From Edaphochlamys debaryana (lineage: Eukaryota > Chlorophyta > Chlorophyceae > Chlamydomonadales), in NCBI GenBank assembly GCA_016858145.1, contig JAEHOE010000131.1, positions 186,001 through 250,000 on the forward strand: a stretch of DNA of 64,000 bases. Direction: 5' to 3'. This document shows, in pieces, positions 36,128 through 48,300 of the stretch. Below the pieces are notes generated by a model. The model saw nothing but the letters and a program-made list of their open reading frames with translations, ran no database searches and was not told the origin of the DNA. Every line of letters begins with the position of its first letter. Positions within the stretch are counted from its first letter, which is position 1. The position numbers and the translations under genes are program-made.

Positions 36128-39100
36128 TCAGGGCCCCGACAGGTTTCCCGCTGTCCAGGCCTGGAGCAGCGAGCCATGCACCGCCGCCGCCACCACCGTG
36201 GGGGCGGACCGGTCCGCCTGCCGCGCCCCCGCCGTCGCCGCCGCAGCTTCCGCCAGCTCCGCCCGCCGCTCCGCGCTGACTCGCTCGTCCGACGCCTGAG
36301 GGGTGGCCCCAGGCTCGGCTCTCCCTAGGCTGCCGTCGCCGCCCGCCGAGCCCCTGGGGGTCCCCCTTGTGGCCCCCACTCCGGCCCCCACTTGGCTGTC
36401 ATCCGCGCCGCCCGAGCCCCCCCTGGCGGTGCCTGCCGCGCCCCTGACCGCCAGGGGGCCCTCCAACTCCTGCGGCCCCGCCAAGACGGAGCCGCAATCG
36501 TGGGTTGGGCACGGGAAGAGCGCCGAGGTGTCGACGTGGCACTGCGAGAACGTCAGCATGCCGGCCGCTGCGTCGTCGTCTCCGTCGTGGACCCGGGCGG
36601 CCACCGTGCCCCCTAGCATGCCGGGCTGGGGCACGGGAAAGGGCACGGGGCCCAAGGGCCCAAGGGTCCAGGCGCTCGATGGGGCCGGGCTTGGGGCGCC
36701 CCGCAGCAACGGTGGGCTGAAGGGCGCCGAGGAGGCGTCGGCGGGGAGCATGAGGAACGAGGCCGAAACCGAGGCCGGGGCCGGGGAAGGGGTCGTGGCC
36801 GGGGCCGCTGAGGCGTGGGAGGTGACGGCGGGGCCGAGCCCGGCCGAGGGCGGCGTGCCGACGTCCGCGCAGCCCTGGGCCACCGCCTCGGCCCCCGGCA
36901 GCGCGATAGTGAGGAGCGCGGAGCTTGCGGGCAGCGCAGAGGAAGCCCCGGCCGCCGCGGCCGGGTCCCGAGCTGGTTCCTGAGCAGGATCCCGATCTGG
37001 ATCTTGTTCTGGATTCTGAGCTGACGGTGGCGTGGAGGGCTCCGTTGGGGCGGTCGCATCCCGGTGCGGCATGTGCGTACGGCCGGGCGGCACCCACAGG
37101 TGCGTCTCCATGAGGCCCTTGCCCTTGACCTCGATGCCGCCAGTGGACGCCCAACCCTCGTGCTTGGAGGTCAGCAGGGTGTACTGCGGGTCGGGAGGAG
37201 GGCGGGTGGGGGCGGGTCAAGAGCGAGTTGGGAGGTGCAATCCGACAGCAGCAGGGGGCGGCAGGGGCCGCTGCTCACCGTGTCGCTGCTGACGTGCACG
37301 CAGCCGGGCTGCGAGGTGCTCTCCATGCGGCTGGCGGTGTTGATGGTGTCACCAAAGAGGCAGAAGCGGGGCATGCGGGTGCCCACCACGCCGCTGACCA
37401 CGGGGCCCGAGTGGATCCCCACACGGATCTTGACGGGCTCGCCCGTGGTGGGCATGAGGACGCGGCTTGCGGCACGGAGCATGGCCTGAAGGGGGAGGGA
37501 CACCGTCAAGCTGACTCGGAGGAAGAAATGAGACCAGATTGACCCCACTTCTGCTGTCAACCCTTTCCATGCCGCTCACCTGCGCAAAGGCAAATACCCG
37601 GTCCGCCTGATATGGGTCGGACTCGCCGCCGCCCTGCACAGCCGCCATACCGTCGGCGTCCTCGGTGATCAGCCCACCTGCCACCACGTAACAGTCGCCA
37701 ATGGTCTCCACCTGAGGAGGACGGGGATGGGGATGAGAGAGTGGGGGCGGGTACGGATTTGGAGATGTAGGGCCCAGCTGAAGGCTGCACCTCAACCTTA
37801 CCTTGTACACTCCGTACACATCAAGCTGGGAGTCAAAGCCCACAAAGAGGTCGTTGAGGAACTTCATGACCACAGCCGGGGGCAGCTGCTTGCACATGGG
37901 CGTGAAGCCCTGGATGTCGGCAAACAGGACCGTGACCTGTCGGGGACACAAAGGGCCCACAGGAGTGAGGCATGGGCCAGTGAGGTACTGAAGCAAAGGC
38001 TGGTGACACGGCTCAAGATGCTTCTACCTGCGGGTGCCACGTGGCGAGGCGCGTGCAGTCCCGCACGTACGGCCGCCACGCAGCCAGGGAAGCAAGGGAG
38101 GAGCGGGTGAAACTGGTGGTGCCAGCACCCTCTGCTTGTGCATTAAAGGCCGGGGGTGGGGGCGTGAAGCCCTCCTCCGTCATGTACGCGAGCACGTGGC
38201 GAGGGAAGATCTGCTCCAGCAGCCGGTGCTCGGCCTCCGACACCTGAGACAGTGGCGGGACAGGGTTCACGTTGGCCAAGGCTGTAGACCCGAGCAGCCA
38301 CAGCCCCCAACTATGAGCACCCATCGTCCCTGCCTCGTCAACAGCCCCAGGCCCGGCCCGCCTGGCGCAAGCACCCAATTCCCAATTCCCAAGCCCCTGA
38401 CGGCCCCACGCACACACCTGCGCGATGTGCCGCTCCGCCTCCACCTTGGCCGTCACGTCCTTCTGCATCACCACCAGGTACCGAGCGCCGCTGTCGGGGT
38501 CCGTCACCGCGGCGGCGCGCACCTCGTGCCAGGCCAGGCTCGAGCCGCCTCCCTCCCCTTCCTCACCGCCCGCCGCCGCGTCTGTGTCGCAGCCGCTGCT
38601 GCTGCTGATGCCTCCTCCATCGCTTCCGCACCCCACCTCGTCGCCGCCGTCGCCGAGTCGCGAATTGGGCCTCTTTCGGAGCATGTTGCCGCGAGACCAG
38701 CTGCGGCGGACAGCGCGTCGGATGTCTAGGGCGGGTCGGGCCGCCTCGACATCCTCCGGCAGGGCCGACACCACAGACCTCGCCGAGCGGCGGGTGAGGC
38801 CGATCGAGCGTGCATCGAGGCCGGAGTTGGGGCGGGGGCCCTGGCCGGGGTCGCCCGAGGCAGCGGCGGGGTCGAGGCTGGAGGAGTTGGCCCGAACGAC
38901 CGCGCGCGCGATGGCGTGCGGCGACGGCAGGGCTGCGGCCGGGGTACCGGCGGCACCGGCCCTGAGCATGTGCGATGCGGCCCGCTGCAAGCCGCTAGTG
39001 GGCACTGGGGATGGAGATCGGAGGCGTCGCGGACCGTCGGTCTCGGCGCGCGGGACGGCGGTGGGGATATCTATGCTGCAGCAGCGGGCCGTACCAGCTC

Positions 39101-42100
39101 TGGAGGTCCAGGCGCCGCCAGCGCTGTCGGGGCCGGCAGGCCCGGGAGTCTCGTCCCCGGCGGCGGCGCCTGGGCGGCCGCTTGCCGTCGCCACGACGCC
39201 GGTGCTCGTGTGGGACCTGAGAGCCGCAGATGACACACTGCTCCCTGCCCTGTTGGGCCCGTGCCCGGCCCGGCCTCCGCCTCCGGTGCCCCCTGCAGCG
39301 TTGACGCCAACAACAGGCGAAAGGGCGCTCGGGTGGCACGAGCCTTCTCCGCGGGCTGAGACCGAGGCTGCCGAGGCTAGGGCTGTGCCCGAGGCTAGGG
39401 CTGTGCCCGAGGCTAGGCCCGCGGAGCTGCCGAGGCTCTCCGCCACGGAGCCGCGGGGGCTCCTGCGGCTGGGGGCCTTGCGCATGGACGTGGAGCTGCG
39501 GAGGGAGTTGGCGAACTGCAAGGGGCGGGTGGGGCGGGTGGGGCGGTATGGGGCATGGCAGCAGGGCTTGTTGGCGAACTGACTGCACGCAAAGGCGCGG
39601 GGGGGCGTACAGGGCATGCGCAAGGAGTTGGCGGAGTGCAAGAAGGGGGGCAGGTGGGGGTGGGGGGGTGGGGGGTGGGGGTGGGGGGGTAGCACATGCA
39701 TGGAGGTCACGGGCGCTGAGGAGGTGGGTTATGTGGCGGCCCAGGCTGGGGCATGATAGAAAGATAGAGGAAGGCTTTCAAGCAGCTGGGTCTAGGCTCA
39801 GGCTGGGTTGCATCCGAGCCGGCGCAAGCAAGCTTCGAGCATGCCCTCCACACGCACCTGGATCACGCGCGGCGAGCCGCAAGCGCCGTTGCTGGCCAGG
39901 CCCACTCCGCTGCCTCGGGAGTGGGAGTGGAACCCCGCCGCCCCGAGCAGCGCTCCGTGGCTGGCGGCGGCGGCGGCCGGCGCCGGAGCAAGGCTGCCGG
40001 TGGCAGAGCGGCCGAGCTGCGCGTTGGCGCTCACGCTTAGGGGCCGGTCCCACCCAGCGCCCCCCAGTGCGGGGCCCGTGACGCTGTACGACCGGGCGTC
40101 GACCGCCATGGCCTTGTGATGGGTGGTTGCCTCGATTCTTTGGTGGGTTATGGCTGCGGTTATGGCTGCTTCGCCTGGTTTGTGGGCTGCTGCTGCTTGC
40201 ACTGGTGAGCATAGGCCAGCAGGGGTGGTGGGCGCCTGGAGCGCTGTGGTGAGGTTGGTGTAGCTGGCGGAGCGGCGGCGGGGGGCCTGGGCGGGCTCGT
40301 GGCCCGGGCTGCCGGCGCCGCCCTCCTCCTGCTGCCGCTGCGGCTGGGTGCTAAGCTGGGCGGTGGCATGGGTTGCGTCGCCGCCGCCCTCGCCCTGCCC
40401 TGCCCTTGTGGCAGCGCCATCGCTGTCCCCTGCCTCCGCCACAGCGCCGGGGCGACCACAGGCGGGCAGGGCTGCCGCCGGTGGCGGCGGCTGCACTCGG
40501 ATACCGGTGCGGAGCGTCTGTGGGCGAGCCGGGTTGGGTACGGGCCTGTGGGGAAAGGCGGCACGCGTGCACCGGGTCAGCACGGTATGTAGTCGACGCA
40601 GTCGGCGATAGGCTAATGCCGCGAGGACAAAGCCCGCATGGAAAGGCTGCACACAGATGGAGATAGATACCGGGAGCTTGGGCCACAAGGAACTGAAAGT
40701 CCGTTCTTGACAGACATTGCTGCATACGGTACCTGTGCGATTGGCCCAGGTCCCGCCGCAGCCGCTCCTGCTCCCTGTGGAGTCGCTCCAGATCCACCCC
40801 AGCTGTCAGCTGGATCTGGATCTCATCCACTTCTGGCAGCTGCTGCTCTGGATCCAGATCCAGATCCAGATCCAGATCCACGCCGGCGCCTGCTGGCGCT
40901 GCGGCCCCTTCGTCTACCGCCGGCTGACGTGGCCCCGGCAACGGCACCAGCCAGGTCGAAACCGGGGCCTGGACGGACGCGCCGCGGCTGGCGGGTAGGG
41001 TCATGGCACGGTCCGAGGCGGCGCGGGCGGCGGCGGCGCGCAGCTGCGCTCCGCGGGAGCCGGCCTCTGCAGCAGCCGCCGCCGCGGCATCACCAGATGT
41101 GCGGGGCCCTGGCGTGTTGCTGAGGGCCGGCCGGGCGGAGACGGGCCGCAGGCGGCCGCCCCAGGTTGCCGGCCCCGCCTCTGCCCCCGCACCCCTGGCG
41201 CTGGTGGCCGACGCGGCGCCCCTCATGGCGCTCTCGTCGAGCGTGTCGTACATGACCTGTGTGCAAGACGTACGGCACAAACACAACAGGTCAGACACCA
41301 CGAGCAGAAGCGGCTGACTGCTAGGCCGGCGTGTGCACACGTGCAGTACGACGACAGTACGACGTACTGTACGAACCTTTCATGATGACGTGGCCATGGG
41401 GTCGACCGAGCTGAACCGGTCCTTGGTGACGGGCCTGGGACGCACCGCCTGCAAGACCGCACGCGGCGCAAGGGAGGGAGCAGGTGGGCTTCCGGGTACG
41501 GGTGCCACTCAACACGCGCGTGCTCTGGACAGCAGCCCCAAACACACTCAAGAGCCAGGCGCTGCTCGGCCCATGCCGCTTGCCCGCCCTGGCTCACCGG
41601 CGGCACGAGCGCGAGTGTTGCATTGTTCCCGCTGATAGCCGGGAGGCTGGCCGGCCGGCCCGACTCCTTCCGCGCCACGCCCAGCCCCGCCTCAAGCTCG
41701 TCGGCGCCCCCGCCGCCGCCGCCACCGCTAGCGCCGGCACCGGCGCCCACCTCCTCATCCAGAAGCTGCATCAGCTGCCCCAGGTCCCCCGGCTGCTGCC
41801 GGCTGCTGTGCCGGTATCCGGAGGCGGCGCTGCTGGCGGGCGCGATGCTGCTGAACAGGCCGCCGCCGCCGCCTGCGCCTGCGCCTGCGCCGGGGCCGGG
41901 GCCGGGGCCGCGCGGCAGGACACAGCTGTGCCGGCGGCTCATGCTGAAGCGGCTGGTGGACAGCGTGCGCCACCTTGCGCGACGCTGCTGCGCGCTCGCG
42001 GCGGCCTCGTCGTCCGTTCCCGTGGCTTCCTCCACAGCGGTCGAGGGCCGCGGCGAGGACCCCGGCGTGGGTCCCAGGTGTACCGACACAGAGCTCCTGC

Positions 42101-44582
42101 GGTGCCCTGGCCACCTTCCGCTGCCTCCGCCACCGCCAATCGCCGCCGTCATCCTGAGCAGCCCCGCGACCCAGCCCGCTCCGGACGTCCGGGGCCGACC
42201 GCTGGGCCCTGAAACCGCCGCCGCCGCGGATGAAGCACCCGGGGAGCCCGCCGAGCCCGCGGCACAGTCCGCTGCGCTCGGCCCCGCCCCAGCCGCCGCC
42301 GCCCCTGCCGCGGGCAGCGCAGTGGCGCCGCCGCTGGAGGAGTCCAGGACCACTGGCAGTGTCGGGTTGGGAGCTCGGGCGCCAGCAGCGGGCGGGGAGC
42401 ACAGGGCCGCGACGTGCCGCTGCAGGCTGCTCGCCGACGCCCCCGTGCTCTGGGTAGCGGCGGAGTGGGCAGCGGCGGAATGGGCAGCGGCGGAGTGGGC
42501 AGCGGCGGAGTGGGCAGCGGCGGAGTGGGCAGCGGTGGAGTGGCTCTCCCCACCGCAGACCTCCGGTCCTGTGGCGCGACGCAGGCCGGGGGCGTGGAGT
42601 GCGGCAGCGGCCGCGGCGTGTTCAGCTCGGCCCATGGGAGCAGGCGCCGCCTGCAGCAGTACCCACCGCAGGCCGGACAGGAGGACGAGGAGGAGGAGGA
42701 AGGTCAGGGTCAGGGGCTGCTCTTGCTTGTAAGCCAGGGTCTGCCTTCTGATCTCATCCACTGCTGGCAGCTGCTGCTCTGAATCTAGATCCAGATCCAG
42801 GTCCACGCCGCACTCATGGGAGCCAGGGTCTGCCCTTGAGTGCGGAGCTCAGCAAGCGGAAACAAGAGCCAGGCTGTGCCAATCCCTAACCAATCCCTAA
42901 CGTGTCCGAAGCCCGACCCACCCCGCCGATGTGTGCTAGCTGGCCATGGAGTGTAGAGTGTACACGGGCTGCTGATTTAATGCACCAACCCAGAGAAACG
43001 CCACGTGTGAGTGGCCACAGCAGAGTGCACATGGGCTGCTGCTCAAGTTATCAACGCACAAGACCCACGTGCGGGCCGTTTGTTGCGCCTGCCCAGACCT
43101 ACTGTAAGCGTGTTGCGCACCCACCTGCTGGGCTCCGTTGCTGAGCTGCCGGCCGTTGACGGACAGTGCCTTGGAGGGGACGAAGCCCGCTGGGTTGAGC
43201 GAGGCGGGCACCCTGCCGATGCCTACAGCGGAGGAGGAAGGGCGGTGCCAGGGGGAGGAGGCTCAGGCAGGGCCCCGCGTCCTATCCCCAACCAGCTGCA
43301 GGCATAGCCACCCGCACCCTATAGCTACTGGAGCTGACTGCGTGTTTGGGAGATGCAGCGCCTTTCCGCCCCTTCCGCATCTCGCTCCCCCGTCCGCCCC
43401 CGCACCTTCCCACACGCCCTCCCCGGCCTCCGCCTCCGGTGCCAGCAGCTCCGTCATCATGAGATCCAGCTTGGACGGATCCAGCGCAAACAGCGCACGG
43501 AGCGCGTCCTCGGGGCAGGATCCAGCCCCTGGATCGGAAGCTACTGAGGGCTGCGCCCCCCCCGCCCCCGCCCCCAGCGCCGCGCCTTGGGCGTAGCACC
43601 CCCGCTGCTGTTGGCCGGTGCTGCGGCCCCGCGGCGTGCCGGGCTCGCCCGCCCGCTGCCCAAAGTAGGCCACGGATGCGGTGTTTTGGTGCAGCACGGC
43701 CCCCGAGTCGGCGGCGAAGGCCGTCACGATGACCGGAAGGCCCTCCAGGCACACGAAGCCCAGGCGGGCGAGGGCCGTGTGGCGGGCAGGGGCCGGCGGC
43801 GGCCTGGAGCCCGGTGGTGGGCCAGTGACTGTGGTCGGCCCCATACTGCATGGAAGCGGCTGTGTGCTCCGTGGCGCGGTGCAGTGCGCCGGGTTTGCAG
43901 CTGCAATGGCTCGGGATAGGACAGAGGGACATGGGCGCCAACGTATGGGTGCGGGTGCCAGTCATGCAAATTTGGCATACAACGGCATACAACGTACGGG
44001 ATGAGTATGCCCCCCCCGCTCACGCGTCAGCTGAATGAAGAGAGCCACCACCGCCCTGTCTGACGCCTCGTCGTCTTCCTCGCCCGTTCGCAGCGCGCAT
44101 GTCGGGCGGAAGCAGCGCGCCCAGAGTCTTCCCGCATGAGGGAGAGGCCGACGGGCGGCACCGCCGTTGACAAACAGGCAAGGTGACCCGGCGACGCGGT
44201 ACTGTGCATCACAGAACTCTCCAGATGCCGAACTGGTGAGTAGGCCTCGGCAGAAGCCGGCGATGTCCTTGCCGAGGACCGCTTCCACCTTGCCGGTTGC
44301 ATCCGCACCAGACCGGCCAGAGTGGCGTTCTCCCGCGTTTCCGCGACCAGAAGAGTCACTGGTCAGCCCAAGTAGCCGTGCAGCGCTCGCGTTTGCCCAA
44401 AGGATGTGGAGAGCGAAACCGTTGTCCCCCCATGACGATTTGTTTACTGCGGACCTAAGCTCCTCGTCTGGCTGCTGGTTGCCCCAAGCTTTCGGCAAGT
44501 CTGCGATCGTCAAAATTGCGATCCCCGCCTCCGCATTGCGGTACGCGGCGTCAAGCAGTGCAGGCGTCGTGGGCGTGGGCAT
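36128..44582 (-). CDS. PAS-domain guanylate cyclase, copy 2 (GC2)
   Basis: Paralogue of GC1 and GC3; predicted cGMP-forming enzyme, about 2086 aa. Exons: 44582-44024, 43900-43406, 43222-43125, 42650-41598, 41256-40733, 40545-39858, 39515-38418, 38243-38028, 37936-37802, 37711-37580, 37485-37279, 37183-36128. The start is the first ATG ([20 protein letters not shown]); the frame runs nine codons further up only to a TTG. The N-terminal PAS has core [13 protein letters not shown]. The second PAS-like segment is almost identical to GC3. Linkers include an AAHSA repeat, an RRRSAS site and a DLDLDLDLD run. Catalytic residues: D1584, E1624, D1628, C1708, N1715, R1719. The tail carries [14 protein letters not shown]. 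The start of exon 4 is uncertain: an upstream acceptor near 42818 would add about 55 codons including a second DLDLDLD run. Confidence 0.9.
36515..36556 (-). other. Conserved tail motif LTFSQ-x3-D-x2-ALF in GC2
   Basis: Counterpart of the GC1 motif at 3652-3693; reads [14 protein letters not shown]. Nine or more of 14 residues agree although the flanking tail is low-complexity and diverged. The two cysteines around it ([12 protein letters not shown]) are special to GC2. Confidence 0.6.
39504..39640 (-). repeat. Triplicated acceptor of GC2 exon 7
   Basis: The start of exon 7 (CAG then TTCGCCAACTCC, encoding FANS) recurs twice upstream in the intron, near 39571-39581 (FANK) and 39621-39640 (SANS), in an open frame. 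The sequence between is also partly repeated. The copies may be decoy or alternative acceptors. Confidence 0.55.
40819..42810 (-). repeat. Duplicated acidic segment in GC2 (two copies)
   Basis: Sequence encoding [20 protein letters not shown] at 40819-40884 (exon 5) has a close copy at 42748-42810 encoding [18 protein letters not shown], which falls in intron 3 or at the start of a longer exon 4. The repeat comes from GATCCA microsatellite expansion plus copied flanks. Confidence 0.65.
42455..42545 (-). repeat. 15-bp tandem repeat encoding AAHSA in GC2
   Basis: About six copies of GCAGCGGCGGAGTGG on the plus strand, read on the minus strand as repeated AAHSA inside GC2 exon 4. It keeps the frame, and copy number is likely to vary. 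Confidence 0.85.
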
Positions 44583-45307
44583 ACTCGTGCGTCTACTTCC
44601 TAGTTTCAATTGTAAACATTCTGGCTACGGCCAATTATCAAATTAAAGTTCGGGAGTACAGAGAGGCTGCAGCGTAAGTGGGGGTTGCGGACGTGGACAT
44701 GCCCCGCTTTTCTGCCAGCAGAAACGCCCATGGAGCACGTCTCGTGATGGCACGCACGAGGAGTAGGCAAAAACCCTTAACATGTATTCTCTCGTGCGCG
44801 GCATAAATGAACTGGGCACCTGCATACAAAGTGGCGTGTGTCCTGCCTCTTGTGTGCGTGACCCCCCCGCCGCCGCCAGGACAGTTCAAACCTTCAGCGC
44901 GCATATGAGCAGCCTTGATCAACAAAGCTGTAAGAGCGCTTTGTGCGCCTAACCGTGAGCGTGACTCCTGCAATACGCGTACCGCCGCCCCGTCGCTCCC
45001 GGGTCTCCAATTCTCTCAAAATAGCACTCGGGCAGAGAGCATAGAGAGAGTCGGCACAGGCGGTTGACGGCAAGGACAGGACAAGCGCTGGGCGGAAAAA
45101 GGAAAAAGTGGCCCGCAGTACAGTACAGCAGTTTCGGCGACAGCTGCTGGTGCATCAAGTCGGTTTGGCTGTCTCTGTCAGCTCTACTGTTAGCACTCAG
45201 AATGGCTACACGCATCAGTACGTTTCTTACGCGCTGAGGCTGCGACAGCGACATTATGCCTGGCGCTTAGGGCGCAGTCTCAACTGCACGCAACCTGCGT
45301 ATCTGTG
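44583..45307. promoter_or_regulatory. Shared divergent promoter region of GC2 and GC3
   Basis: The 725 bases between two outward-facing start codons contain no gene and are less GC-rich than the flanks. Both 5' untranslated regions and promoters must fit here, so the two cyclases may be co-regulated. No named element could be assigned with confidence. The short open frames inside it begin at non-ATG codons. Confidence 0.6.
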
Positions 45308-48300
45308 ATGGATTGTGAAGCGGAGCCGTTGCTGCCCACAAGCGTCGAGCTGCTGAGCGTCGAGCTCGGCGCTGCGAGAGACGCAACGTTCCTAGTCTCC
45401 GTTGGAGGCGACAGTAGCGAAAGCGGATGGAACCTTCATTGGTGCAACACTAAAGCAAAGCTGCTTCTCGGCAAGGCGAGCGTGGCGCAACATCAGACCG
45501 ACACTGGCAGCCGAGAAGCGGCCCTGCTGCCGAAGCTCCTGATCATCCTAGATGATTGTTTGAGCACTCTGAAGCGGCAGGCGACCACTGGCTCAGCAGT
45601 AGCCAAGCTCTCGGCATGGGATGGCGCGCTGCGGGTCACGTCGGTCCCGTGCCGCCTCATCTCGCCAAGCCCAGGGCCACAGCAGCATCGAGGGTGTGGT
45701 CTCATCGCCTCCTGCTTCCGTTTGGCGGCTGCTGGTGGTGGTGGTGTCGACAATGCCCGCGCCTCAGCAATGGCGCTCATTGTCACCGTGCAACCCGCCC
45801 TCGGGTACGTTCCGTCCCCGGGGCCCCGTTTCCCGCAGCCCATCCCAGCTCCGGCCTTGAGCATATCCCACAAGCCTTTACGCCAGCCGTCCACGCCAGC
45901 CAGCCTGCTCTTTCAGGAACAGCTTTCCCCGGCCCGCCTGGGCTTCGTGTGCCTGGAGGGCCTTCCGGTCATCGTGACGGCCTTCGCCGCCGACTCGGGG
46001 GCCGTGCTGCACCAAAACACCGCATCCGTGGCCTACTTTGGGCAGCGGGCGGGCGAGCCCGGCACGCCGCGGGGCCGCAGCACCGGCCAACAGCAGCGGG
46101 GGTGCTACGCCCACGGCGGGGCGCTGGGGGCGGGGGCGGCGCAGCCCTCAGTAGCTCCCGATCCCGGGGCTGGATCCTGCCCCGAGGACGCGCTCCGTGC
46201 GCTGTTTGCGCTGGATCCGTCCAAGCTGGATCTCATGATGACGGAGCTGCTGGCACCGGAGGCGGAGGCCGGGGAGGGCGTGTGGGAAGGTGCGGGGGCG
46301 GACGGCAGGGAGCGAGCGAGATGCGGAAGAGGCGCGGGGGAAGGGGCGGAAAGGCGCTGCTTCTCCCGAACACGCAGTCAGCTCCAGTAGCTATAGGGTG
46401 CGGGTGGCTGTGCCTGCAGCTGGTTGGGGGTAGGACGCGGGGCCCTGCCAAAGATGCCTCTCCCCCTGGCACCGCCCTTCCTCCCCCGCTGCAGGCATCG
46501 TCAGGGTGCCCGCCTCGCTCAACCCAGCGGGCCCCGTGTCCTCCTGCCTCCACTCCGAGCGCCTGCCGCTGCTGCGGGCCCCGGGGAGTGCGGCGCAGGT
46601 CCCCGCAGTTCCGCCCACTCCAGACATAAGCAGCCTGCGGCCGGCCGAGGCGGCGTGGGAGGTGGGCTGGGGCGCGGGCTGGGCTGGGCTGAGCTGTTGG
46701 ACCCGTGCTTTGGGGCGCGGCTGGGCCCTTCCAGCGGTGCCGCCAGGCCACCCCTTCGGATTTGTTTTCTTGGGGGGACGAAGTGTCCTGGGAACAGTCT
46801 TCGGCCATAGAGTGGGGGCGGTTGTGCGCTTCAGTGTGGGGTCTGGCAGCAGCCGGCAAGCCCCAGATAGGGACCAGGCGCGGCGACACGGCTTGAAGCA
46901 CGCACCGGGCTGAACCGCTTGCTGCGTCTCCGCCTCCCTCGCAGGCACGTCCGACGCCGACGCTCCTATGCTACGGCCCCAAAGCGCACCCGCAGCCCAC
47001 CGGCCCCGCTGCCGGCGTTCAGCCTCTCGCGGACTCCGACTCAGCCGCAGGCGCAGCGGCTTTCCTCCCGCCCGCGTCGCCGGGCCCCCTCCTTGCCCCA
47101 GAGGCTGTACGGGTCTTTTGGCCGTCAGCTCCCGGCCCGGACCGCCCAGTGTCGCCGGCTGCCCTGCAATCCCCCGGGTTTGGGGGGTCCCAGCTCCCAA
47201 GTCCGGCGCTGCGAGCCTGTCCGGTCTCGTCCGACCTGGACGCAACTCCCGGACCGGACTCCGGACTCGAGGCTGGCGGAATCCGCTGCGTAATCGAGGA
47301 CCACCTGATGCCGTGCCCGGCCTCGGCGGTGCCCGTACGGCCGCGCAAGGCTGCCGTACAGTCGCCGGGCGACAGCGGGCGCGGCTCGGGCCCAGACGGG
47401 CCCAGCAGCGGGCCCCGCGTCAACCTGCGCGGCCTCATCAAGTCGCTGCCGCGCGGGCTCGGGCGGTCCCTGCGGCTGGGCCTGTCTGGGCCTCCCGCTT
47501 TGGCGGAGCCGGGAGCCTCGGGGGACCTCGTCGTTGCGGCAGCGGGGCCGGGTAATCTGTCGGCCGAAGGTTTGATGGAGGCTGACGGCTCGCCAGCAGC
47601 AGAGGCGCACCGGAAGACAACGCCAGGGACCCCGCAATCGGGGGTCACCAGCCCGGGCCCAAGCGGGCCCACGCCTCAAGCCCGGGCGAGCAGCGCGCGT
47701 TCCCAGGTCCTGCTTGCAAGCTTCCGCGCAGCTTCCCCAACCTCCCGCCGGGAGGGCCCGGGCCAGGCCTCCCCCGCGCCGCACGCCACAGACCACAGCA
47801 GCGGCGGTTTCGCGGCGAGCTCCTCCGTCATGTCCTCCGCTGGGCTCGGCGGCCGGGCCGTGTTTCGCCAGGCCACGTCGCCCCTCGACCTGGGAACGCC
47901 CCACCCCGAGGAGGGGCAGGGGCAGGGGCAGGGGCAGGGGGAGGTGCAGGGGGAGGGGGAGGGGGATGTGCCGCTGCAGGGCCGGGCCGTGACCCCAGCC
48001 ACGGCGGCGCTGGTGGCGGCAGCGGCGGGCCCCGACGCGGCCTCGGCCGGCGCCGCCCCCGTCAGCGCCGGCGCCAGCGCGGGCGTCCGCAGCCGCAGCA
48101 CCTCCCACGCGCAGGTGGGTCGGGCGGGGGGCACGCATGTCACAAGCTCCGGCCTGGGACCTCCGGCTCGGAGTGCTTAGCTGTTCTGCCCTAGCAGCAA
48201 CGGCGTCGTGCCTGTGTCGGGTATTCGCGCGTAGCCAGCTAGAGGTCCGTCCCGAATCTAGGTCCGTCCGTGCCCTCCATGCCTCCATCCGCGCAGGTCA

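Noticed and set aside
44583..44609. Upstream start for GC2 nine codons earlier
   Set aside because: The codon is TTG, not ATG; the ATG at 44582 is the first in frame.
45782..45918. Possible intron inside the first exon of GC3 (donor near GTACGTTCC, acceptor CTTTCAG)
   Set aside because: The two sides are in incompatible phases, so splicing would break the frame into the conserved PAS-like part.
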